Assembly (NCBI GenBank): GCA_041650635.1
Contig: JBAZKV010000038.1
Coordinates: 1-6,331, forward strand
Origin: Candidatus Margulisiibacteriota bacterium
GTDB lineage: Bacteria; Margulisbacteria; WOR-1; JAKLHX01; JBAZKV01
DNA length: 6,331 nt
Direction of reading: 5' to 3'
Shown: piece after piece, positions 1 to 6,331 of the stretch
Layout: the number at the start of each line of letters is the position of its first letter
Numbering within the stretch: the stretch's first letter is position 1
Position numbers and translations under genes: made by a program
Notes under the pieces: model-generated
The model's input: the letters and a program-made list of their open reading frames with translations, nothing else
Databases searched by the model: none
Told to the model about the DNA's origin: nothing

Positions 1-622
1 AGACTAAAGAGGCTAAAGGCGACTGTCGTTCCTGGAGCTGCTGTAACCTCATGGTGGTCAGGAAGCCGACGCTGGGCCTTAATTCGGCTAAGAACTGGGA
101 GAACTTGGCATTATCTGTGTAGCTCCTGATGAATACCTCATGCAGGCCTCGCGGATCTACACCTTCGCCAAGCAAGATCTTGAATATCCCTGCCTGCTCT
201 GAAGGGGACATCGCATGGAAGCGCTTGGCCTTCTGGATATCAGTGATGATCTCTACCAGACCCAGGCCGAGCACTGCGTCCTCTCCGGGGAGAAGATTGA
301 TATAGGGGAAGGCGCCGATGTTGACGAGCTCCTCCTCTATCTCTATCTCCAGGAAGGAAATGGACCTTAAGGCGCGCCTGTCTATCACTATAATGCTGCA
401 GCTGTCGGAGAACACTAAGCGCGGGCTGCCTTCAACGAGTGAGATATTCGGCCTGTTGCCCAGGAGGTTGGGGAACCTGGCTGAGGCGTTACGTAAGGCC
501 TGGGCATAGGCTGTGCCCAGGTTAATTGATTCAGGCACGCTGATGTGATCCTTTATATAGTCATGGACCTCTCTGATCGGGCCTTCAAAGAGCACTCTGC
601 GCACAGGCTCTTGATGGTCGTG
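1..622 (-). other. Unassigned C-terminal part of the visible protein
   Basis: Residues 1904-2110, following the second hydrophobic linker. The sequence looks like a folded alpha/beta region: RRVLFEGPIREVHDYI, an Ala-rich helix, a strand RLVFSDSCSIIVIDRR, an acidic helix EIEIEEELVNIG, then GEDAVLGLGLVEII and a helical section to the window edge. I do not recognise a family, and no catalytic motif is clear. The domain very probably continues past base 1, since there is no stop codon and base 1 is already the first base of the next codon. Confidence 0.6.
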
Positions 623-3600
623 CTTTATGCCGGAGGTTTGAGTGAGCATGGCTTCTGATGCGCTTCTCTTAGACTTTGGCTGTCTTGTTATGGCGTATGC
701 GGCAATGAGCAAAATGATGACAGTTGCTACAAAAAACTCGGCGTCGGTTAAAAGGAGCGAAAGTATGGCAAAGTAATTGTTTCCGGAATAGGAAACCAGT
801 TCTTTTTTCCAAAGGACCTTTCCCTGCGTAAAAGATATGTCGGAGAAATGATACAGTGTTATTTCATCTGCCGAGAACACACCCCATGACTCATCCTGCA
901 ATTCCTCCATAACTTCAAATAAAGCCCGGGTAATTTTTATATCCATAGCTCCATAGGCATAGGCCAAGGTAATATGAGGGGTTATTTCCGGATAAATTGT
1001 CGTATCTTGCGCCATCTCTTCCAGATGTTGCCTGAAAATATCATTAAGCAACGCCAGGTCTTTGCTATTCGCCAGGATCGGGATAATTATGACAACCTTG
1101 GATTTTGACACAAAAATGTTAATGCCGCGTGCCTCAAATTCAAATGAGTTGTTCAGCCTTTCTGAAAGTATCCGCACAGAGCCTTCCTGCTGCCTTCTAA
1201 TAGTATCATCATCCAAAGGCGTTTCCTGAGTCTTAAAACCGATGAGTGTCAGGTGCGAAGAAGCGGGCTCCACGAATTCCAAAGGCAGATTATCGCTCTC
1301 TTCGCCTAATTTCTGCCTGAGCCGCCTGTCTAATTCCTCTCTCGCCCTTTCAACAGCAACCCTGCCAAACCAAAAGACAGAACTTATCCCGTGCTTCGGT
1401 TTCCATCTTTGCTGCCCTGCATCCCACGGGCTAGCTAAAACTATCTCTTCAGGTATTCCTGCCTGACAATCCGCATTAGCTAAATCAAGTTGTTCCCTAA
1501 ATCTTCTCACCAATCCCTCATCGGCATCAATTTTCCTTTGCCGCGATTTGTTCAAGGCCCTTTGCTTGATCGCCTCTACCATAGAATAATTTGTGCCCAC
1601 TATTTGCGGAATGTATCCCATGCCCGTTGCCCTTCCGATTCCCAGCTGCGTTCTTCTGCCGAGGGAAATATGGGTCATACCGTAAGGGCCTCCATGGAAA
1701 TCACTACTGCAACTTGATAAGATATTATCATCCGCCGTTCTTGCTGCGTTCTTTCCTTGAATAAATGCGGTTAATGCGCTTATCCATTGCGCGTTCTGGT
1801 CAGGATGATAAACTTCAATGCCGTCAACGAAACCCGGATATTTCGCAAAGGTTGCCTCAATCCTGGCAATCTTTAGATTTCTTCTCGCCGCAGGCCTTTG
1901 CTCCCCTGCTGCTACGCGCCTTTGCACATCGTGCTTGTTTACCGTTACATAACGCGGATGGGCAAAAAAGACTACTGCGGCATGGGACCGCAAAAACCGT
2001 AAGGCATCGCCGATCTTCATGCCAAAAACCCCGCTCGCCCGCAGATCTTCATTGCCGGCCACAACGCCCTTGCCTCTTTTGATCTTGTTGACCGCTTTTT
2101 CCAGCATACTTAAGTCAACGCCGTATTTCCTGTACAATGCATAGACGACATAGGAAGATGTCCAATAGCCGGGCTGAAGGTTCATAAAATCTTTTTCTTC
2201 CAATTCCAGACATTCAAATGAGATACCGGACAGCGATTCCTTTCTTTCACTAAGGCCCCTCAAGGTATTTAATAAATCATTGGTTACATTGCTGATATAA
2301 TTATGTGTCCTGGCGAGCGTCCGGGCCTCGGCTGAGGTTCTTGTCTTTCTTAACCACCCCAGGAATTCATCCATAGTTTCCCTGCCCTTAATGCCGCGTC
2401 CGATCGGGAAATATGCGAGGATATGGCTGGGTAATTTGGTAAAGCAGGCATCTATTTCTATCCCCGGGATTACCTCAAAATCCACAAAACCTTCATCGCG
2501 TATTACCTTAGCGGCAAGGACAGCTTCTTCCATATGTTCAAACGTGTTGTGGTTGGTAACTGCTAAGGTACGCATACCTCCAAACCAGGCCCTGGCAACA
2601 AGGCCGGCCGTTGACAATATTCCGTCGGAATGATATGTATGGGTATGCAGGTCGATTCTGCCTTCCAATGCTCCATCCGGCACCAGCACTTTATTCTTAA
2701 CCGCCTTTACCAGGATCCTCAACAACTGAAGCCGCTGCTCCATATTTACGATCCTGGCGTCACCGATCTCAACCAAAACAAGAGCGCTTATTATCTGAAG
2801 CGCTGTCCCTTCTGCTGTAACTGCTTCTTCTAATGCCTGCCTTAGGCCTGCATCAAAAGGATTATAGAAAAAGGCTGTTTTGACATCTTCGGCAGCTTTA
2901 AACATCTCTGCAGAATTTATTTGCTGGGCTTGCGCACCTTCGTTCCTATGGTAATATTCTTTAGCCAGCCTGGCCTTTTCTCTCCATAGACCGATAAGAG
3001 CGTCATTCCTCTTTATCCCCGAGGTCTGGGTGCGTGAGGCACGTGATGCGTTTCTCTTTATACCCGAGGTCTGGGTCTGGGAAGCCCCTGAGGCGTCCCT
3101 CTTAGCAGCGGCGGGCTGGGCGGTACCTTGCGCCTTATAAGCGTCTGCGATAGCCTTGGTGTGCCTGGCCAGAGTTTTGGTGCTGTAATATATTTTTTTG
3201 TCGGCGATGACAAAATCTCCTTTGCCGCTCATCTCTTCGTATATGTGAATGCCGCGCGAAGTAAGATATTCCCTATCGGCATCGGTGATAGGCATAAGCG
3301 GATATTTTAGGGTCTTAGAAAGTTTGTCCGCCCTATCAATGAGGAATCGCTGCCTTGTAGCATCTGTCCAATAAGCCTGATCCTTCATAACGGTATTGGC
3401 CGCGACAAATTTGTCGGTGGTAGTAAGGTCTCCTCTTGATTGTATGGAGGATAACTGTTCCTGTCCGGCGGGAGTGAGCAGCTTGGCGTATTTTGCCAGG
3501 GTGGCATCCAGGTGATAGCAAGCCTTGATCTTTGATTGAGGCACATGCGGCAGGATGACATGGCTGAACATCCTTTCAAAGGTGATTGAACCATCCCCGT

Positions 3601-6331
3601 TTGAAGCCTGGACGGAGCGCTCAATGGCCTGAAGCTGTTCACGAAGATATATCTCGTCGGTTTCAAGGTCCCAGGCGACCTTGGGCGCGTAGATCACGGC
3701 AACCCCTCTTTGTTTGGCGCGGATCAACGCCTGGGCAACGCCACGAGGCAAGAGCTGCGGGGCAGCTGAAGTAAAGGGCGAACCTGCACCAACCAGGATT
3801 GCCGAACGGACTTGGTCGAGCATGGCAACTACTTCGGGTTCGGCCTGCGGTGTTTCATTTGGCGCGAGCCTCCTTGGGTTACCCTGAACATCTGCCTCTG
3901 CAGGATGAGTAAAAAAGACAGAGCCAAAGTGCCCCTGGTGCTCAGCGTCGGTGATTGCTGACTGTCCGTATATCACGGGCAATCCTTCTTCTCTAGGTTG
4001 AGCAGCCAGGCGCGCATCATCAAAGGTCGCCGGCCAGATAAGTACGTCTTCGACTCCGAGCATCTCGCTCATTCTTACGAGGCCTTGCGCGGTATCAATG
4101 CGGCCCTCCTGGATTATTCCGTCGCGTAAGGCTACTGTAGTAATATAAAGGTTTTGTCCCGAAGCCTTCTGGTGATCTTTGGGCGCGTAGCCTTTCACAA
4201 TGGGCATAAGGTGCCTGTCAAAGTACTCTGCGGTGTCAAGCATGTTTGCGCAGAAGAAGAACCAGTCTTCGGGTAATTCCTTCTGGAGCTTGCCAGGCAG
4301 GCGGCTTTGTTTTTGGAGACTGATCAGGCGCTGATCAAGAAGCTCTCTCCAGGTTGCAGCGCCCTTTAGATCAAAACGCTTGTTCTTTACGTTAAGCAGC
4401 GCGCTCTTTGCCTGTAGAGGCGGATCTTTTCTGGCGGGGGTCCCTGAAATAACAATGCCTGATCCCATATCTCCGGGCGCCGGGAAGTAAACCTGGTAAC
4501 CATGTCTGATCAACCTTGTAATAGCAGCCGAGTGTCCTCCGTCATCAAAAGTCATGGCAGCTAACCCTGCGATGCGCGGGGCAAGACGGGCTCTCTCTTC
4601 GGGCGTATCTGTTCTATGTATCCAGGTGAAGGCCGCACCCATTCTTCCACCGTTGTAACCACCGCCTCCTAAATAGACATATTCGGTGGAAAATTCCTCT
4701 GGCCTTGCACCACTCTTTAAGCTCCTGGGCAGGCGCGACTTTAATCCTAAGTCTTGAGGTTGCGGTATAGTATCAACAAACCTTCCAAAGATGACCTGGG
4801 CAAGGGTGCGGTCTGTCTTGGTCGCTTCCTTCCAAACAAGATCCAGAAAAGCGGGTTCGAATTCACGGTTCCAGGCATCCTTACCGCCCTTTGCCTTTGC
4901 CTGTGCATCCTTCCAGGCGCTGAGGGCTTTATTCCTCTGGGACTTAATCTTCTTCTTGGTCTTTTTATCTTTGGGCAGTTTTTGCGTAAATAAAGGATCA
5001 CCCTTTAATGCCTGTTTTGCTAACAGGCCTTTTTCTCCTTCGGCAAACATCTTTAATAGGAAGTTGTAGTGCGGGTGCGCTATAGCCTGGCTGGTTATTT
5101 CCGTTAAGGCAGCTTTGTGCTCTGAGGCATAGGGTGAATCTGAAGATACGTAATATTCATAGAGGGCCTGTGCTAAGGGCACAGGAGGAGAACGGGATTC
5201 TAATAAGTGCTTAAGGGATTCTAACCTTCGCTGGACTTCTTCTGTTTGGCTGGCGAATCTATTAAATTGCATCTGTAAGGTAAGCAACTCGGCCAGGGCT
5301 CGGCGCAAAATAGGGTCTAAGAAAGAGGCACCGGGCGCTGGGGCAAAAGGACTTATATAATAAATATCCTCTATCCAGCTATGGTCGGCGATCAATTCAA
5401 CAAAGGATTCTGTTTCCCATCTCTCCATCTCGCCTAGCTCTTCCGATAATGGGAACGCGGTACCTTTGCTCCTGTCAATTTCAGCTTTGCTATATCTGGG
5501 AAGTAGCCCGTAATTCCAGTGTAACAGATAAATCCTAGGTATTGAGAGGGTAAACAGATATTCACTACCATCCTCTGCTTCCGGGAAAGGCAAGCCTTCT
5601 TGCACAGATGAATCACTTGCTCCTTCTCGCGCAATAGCAATAGAGCCGGATACAGAAAGCATGGAACTTGGTTCATAGAGATTAAAAGATAGCTTATTGA
5701 TAATGTCCTGTCTAATACCTAAATTAAATAAACATTCACTTATGAACCTTGATCTTAGCCCTTCTTTATTCTCTTTTAGTCTTTTAATAAAATCTGGCTT
5801 GACTAAAACAATACGATACATGGTAACTATGCCTAGGTGCTCCTCAAATCTGTCCCTGATAGCTCTTACCTGGTCAGGCGGTACAGGTTTACCTTGATCT
5901 TTATATTGTCTTACAAAGGGAGATGCAAATTCAGCAAAATCGGTTGCTCGAGTAGAGATTCCCGGCTCAACCAGCAAAGGAACAAATTCATGACCTAGCC
6001 CTTCAATCGCCTCAATTGCCATTCTGGCATAATCAAGTGTCCACGGTGTCCATGGGTCTTTCTGGGATAAATCATTGATGGCCTTCTGATACGGATTCAA
6101 CGTCTGGCCTAATCTCCAATAGTATTCTCTGGCAGTAATCTGGCTGGTTAATCTTAAATCTATCAAATCCATGGCTCGTTCTAATTCCTGAGGAGTAAAA
6201 TTAGCGCGATGATAAACAACCTCTCCCCTCTTTATCCCCGATGTCTGTGTTTGTGTGGCTTCTGTGGCATCTTTCTTTGACCTTGGCTGCCTTGTTATGG
6301 CGTATGCAGCAATGAGCAGCGTGATAATTGT
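1..6331 (-). CDS. Giant multidomain protein (YvcK/CofD-like, PHP and 2H phosphoesterase domains), internal fragment open at both ends
   Basis: Translation of the minus strand in the frame whose first codon is 6331-6329 gives 2110 consecutive sense codons; I checked every codon and found no stop. Neither end of the gene is in the window, so the protein is longer than about 2100 residues (over 230 kDa for this part alone). Order of parts: hydrophobic/basic linker (1-35), unassigned region (36-550), YvcK/CofD-like domain (551-1068), tandem TQTSGIKR linkers (1077-1109), helical connector (about 1110-1223), PHP domain (about 1224-1564), 2H phosphoesterase (about 1634-1848), hydrophobic/basic linker (1851-1903), unassigned tail (1904-2110). 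I chose this frame because the enzyme motifs all fall in it. The other frames hold only short open stretches. I looked for internal starts that would split the frame, for example the Met at 5820, and saw no convincing ribosome binding site. Each fold is normally a separate protein, so the fusion is the striking property. The role of the whole protein is unknown; multi-enzyme processing of phosphorylated nucleotides or RNA ends is inferred from domain content only. Confidence 0.93.
623..781 (-). repeat. Hydrophobic segment plus basic TQTSGIK linker, copy 2
   Basis: Residues 1851-1903. Two hydrophobic stretches, YFAILSLLL and FFVATVIILLIAAYAI, are separated by the acidic turn TDAE. They are followed by TRQPKSKR and a linker ending TQTSGIK. 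The second stretch and linker are nearly the same as copy 1 at 6230-6331; aligned codon by codon over 99 bases (623-721 against 6230-6328) I count 75 matches, concentrated at 677-709. The second stretch is long enough to enter the membrane. The first is short, so the pair may form a hairpin with both flanks on the same side. The linker joins the 2H domain to the unassigned C-terminal part. Confidence 0.82.
790..1432 (-). other. 2H phosphoesterase (LigT/2'-5' RNA ligase-like) domain
   Basis: Residues about 1634-1848. Both signature tetrapeptides are present: SHLTLIGF with His1693/Thr1695, and PHITLAYA with His1786/Thr1788, 93 residues apart, a normal spacing for the family. The surroundings also fit. 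There is an opening strand SVFWFGR followed by a long helix (VAVERAREELDRRLRQ); FVEPASSHLTL, which corresponds to the xWVxPENLHLTL of LigT; a central strand KVVIIIPIL followed by a helix with LLNDIFRQHLEEM; and a closing strand DEITLYHFSD followed by GKVLWKKEL. Length, about 210 residues, is slightly above the usual 180-190. 2H enzymes hydrolyse 2',3'-cyclic phosphates or related cyclic phosphodiesters and some reversibly form 2'-5' RNA bonds, using the two His/Thr pairs. Both pairs are intact here, so activity is expected. The position directly after the PHP domain suggests the two act on related substrates. Confidence 0.87.
1640..2662 (-). other. PHP-type metal-dependent phosphoesterase domain
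   Basis: Residues about 1224-1564 show the PHP motifs in order. They are DLHTHTYHSDG (His1229, His1231, Asp1236); AVTNHNT (Asn1260, His1261), where the usual form is TDHD; PGIEID (Glu1292); SHILAYF (His1303); FFAHPR (His1458); DGIEVYHP (Glu1506); and SSDFHGG (Asp1544, His1546). The order and the spacing before AHP resemble the YciV/RNase AM-like group, which contains 5'-3' exoribonucleases and 3',5'-bisphosphonucleotide phosphatases and carries a helical insertion between the fourth motif and AHP. Here that insertion is about 150 residues (1304-1457). PHP domains bind two or three divalent metals and hydrolyse phosphate esters. The Asp-to-Asn change in the second motif affects one expected metal ligand; all other ligands are present, so the domain is probably active or metal-binding. 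The exact substrate is not determined. It is followed after about 70 residues by the 2H domain with no repeat linker between them. Confidence 0.88.
2663..3004 (-). other. Helical connector ahead of the PHP domain
   Basis: Residues 1110-1223 run from the end of the tandem linker to the first PHP strand. The composition is strongly helical: LWREKARLAKEYY, then an Ala/Glu/Gln-rich section, then NPFDAGLRQALEEA, and a final Leu/Arg-rich helix. No catalytic motif is visible. Similar short helical regions often form an N-terminal cap on multidomain enzymes, but I cannot assign this one to a family. Confidence 0.6.
3005..3103 (-). repeat. Tandem 45-bp linker repeat (two TQTSGIKR units)
   Basis: Two adjacent 15-residue units, KRDASGASQTQTSGI (3103-3059) and KRNASRASRTQTSGI (3058-3014), followed by KRN. 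The DNA units match at 35 of 45 bases when aligned without gaps. The same pattern, K(R/K)xAxxAxxTQTSGIK, ends both hydrophobic linkers at 6227-6277 and 623-670, giving four units in the window, all at domain borders. Here it separates the YvcK-like domain from the PHP half, without a hydrophobic segment. It is rich in Ala, Ser, Thr, Gln and basic residues and is probably a disordered linker. The tandem form suggests slippage or recombination. Confidence 0.88.
3128..4681 (-). other. YvcK/CofD-like domain
   Basis: Residues 551-1068 carry the landmarks of the YvcK/CofD family (2-phospho-L-lactate transferase and the gluconeogenesis factor YvcK) in the correct order. They are a glycine-rich first loop, GGGGYNGG (555-562), where the family has GGGTG; TFDDGGHSA (594-602), for the family DDGGSSG; APGDMG (618-623), for PPGDIR; GQNL (725-728), for the GHSLGN helix; SEMLGV with a following VLIWPAT strand; GAGSPFTSAAPQLLPRG (from 848), for GPGSLYTSIIPNLL; and ETDE (890-893), for the GETDGY turn. 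A final stretch from TDADREYL (1017) to ADAY resembles the closing strand and helix of YvcK, more weakly. YvcK proteins bind UDP-sugars and affect cell shape and carbon metabolism; CofD transfers a phosphorylated group in F420 synthesis. The domain is about 520 residues against roughly 310-330 for YvcK, so it has insertions, notably between APGDMG and GQNL. The ligand cannot be told from sequence. Confidence 0.82.
4682..6226 (-). other. Unassigned N-terminal region of the visible protein (about 515 residues)
   Basis: Residues 36-550 fill the space between the first linker and the YvcK-like domain, and I do not recognise a family. The first part (about 36-260) mixes helical stretches with strand-like ones such as MYRIVLVKP and a low-complexity acidic/Ser patch. 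Around residues 265-340 there are aromatic-rich stretches (LLHWNYGLLPRY and DHSWIEDIYYISPF) that look like folded globular protein. Residues 350-440 are predominantly helical, with many Leu, Gln, Glu and Arg, and could form a helical bundle. Residues 451-487 are very lysine-rich. The last 60 residues, with WKEATKTD and VIFGRFVDT, lead into the glycine motif of the next domain and may be part of it. There are no stops or frameshifts, and composition resembles the rest of the gene. It may contain one or two separate domains; profile searches would be needed to tell. Confidence 0.6.
4871..4981 (-). other. Lysine-rich segment of the giant protein
   Basis: Residues 451-487 contain 13 lysines in 37 positions, beginning KLPKDKKTKKKIK and ending KGGKDAW, with Ala and Gln between. 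It is likely an exposed charged helix or hinge just ahead of the YvcK-like domain. A nucleic-acid or membrane-phosphate contact is possible, but nothing in the sequence shows it. The + strand here also carries overlapping short open frames, which I read as shadows of this A/C-poor lysine coding. Confidence 0.6.
6227..6331 (-). repeat. Hydrophobic segment plus basic TQTSGIKR linker, copy 1 (cut by window edge)
   Basis: Residues 1-35 of the frame. A hydrophobic run containing LLIAAYAI is followed by the basic stretch TRQPRSKK and then an Ala/Thr/Gln-rich linker ending in TQTSGIKR (6250-6227). The same arrangement recurs 5607 bases further along the gene (721-623). On the + strand, 6284-6316 matches 677-709 at 31 of 33 bases, including a 17-base exact stretch crossing the start of that block. 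The hydrophobic part is probably the end of a membrane segment whose beginning lies outside the window. A hydrophobic helix followed by Arg/Lys suggests, by the positive-inside rule, that the region after it is cytoplasmic. This is inference. Confidence 0.8.

Noticed and set aside
300..370. EIEIEEELVNIG helix as a degenerate metalloprotease HExxH-type site
   Set aside because: No histidine pair is present in or near the helix, so there is no evidence for metal binding.
3014..3103. Short tandem repeats as a CRISPR array
   Set aside because: The two units are directly adjacent, in frame, translate to a conserved linker peptide, and have no spacers.
3336..3666. Minus-strand open frames at 3336-3521 and 3385-3666 in other frames
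   Set aside because: They overlap the YvcK-like coding frame out of register and give low-similarity, compositionally odd peptides; the main frame is open through the same region.
4747..5069. Plus-strand frames with hydrophobic ends that look like small membrane proteins
   Set aside because: The hydrophobicity is the complement of lysine codons (AAG/AAA read as CTT/TTT) in the lysine-rich segment of the real gene.
5818..5840. Possible internal start at Met (MYRIVLVKP) that could mark a separate gene
   Set aside because: No purine-rich ribosome binding site precedes it on the minus strand, and the frame continues without a stop upstream.
318..5897. Numerous plus-strand open frames of 60-105 codons (for example 318-509, 1765-2082, 4754-4993)
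   Set aside because: They lie antisense to codons of well-recognised domains, show no family motifs and have no consistent ribosome binding sites; they are chance shadows of a long coding frame.

Overview
The window is filled by one uninterrupted minus-strand reading frame. I translated it codon by codon from base 6331 down to base 2 and found 2110 sense codons and no stop. The frame is open at both ends, so neither the start nor the stop codon of the gene is in view, and no intergenic DNA, RNA gene, mobile element or CRISPR array is present. Residue numbers in this annotation count from the codon at 6331-6329, so residue n begins at base 6331-3(n-1).

Layout in the direction of translation (right to left on the map): the end of a hydrophobic segment and a basic linker ending in TQTSGIKR (6331-6227); about 515 residues with no recognised family, including a lysine-rich stretch (6226-4682); a YvcK/CofD-like domain with all main family motifs (4681-3128); a linker with two tandem 45-bp units (3103-3014); a short helical connector (about 3007-2663); a PHP-type metal-dependent phosphoesterase domain (2662-1640); a 2H phosphoesterase (LigT-like) domain with both HxT motifs (about 1432-790); a second hydrophobic segment and basic linker that closely copies the first (781-623); and about 207 unassigned residues (622-1).

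The domains are ordinary cytoplasmic-type enzyme folds normally found as separate proteins of 150-450 residues. Here they are strung together, and the boundaries are marked by the same recurring linker, K(R/K)xAxxAxxTQTSGIK, seen four times. In two places that linker directly follows a hydrophobic segment containing LLIAAYAITRQP. PHP and 2H enzymes both commonly work on phosphate ends of RNA or nucleotides, and YvcK-like proteins bind nucleotide sugars or related phosphorylated ligands. A membrane-attached, multi-enzyme nucleotide or RNA-end-processing polyprotein is therefore a reasonable hypothesis, but it is inference.

The organism is a bacterium of moderate GC. Giant modular genes of this kind are known from Candidatus Omnitrophota and a few other candidate phyla, and that group is my best guess with low to moderate confidence. 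Nothing in the window is a taxonomic marker.
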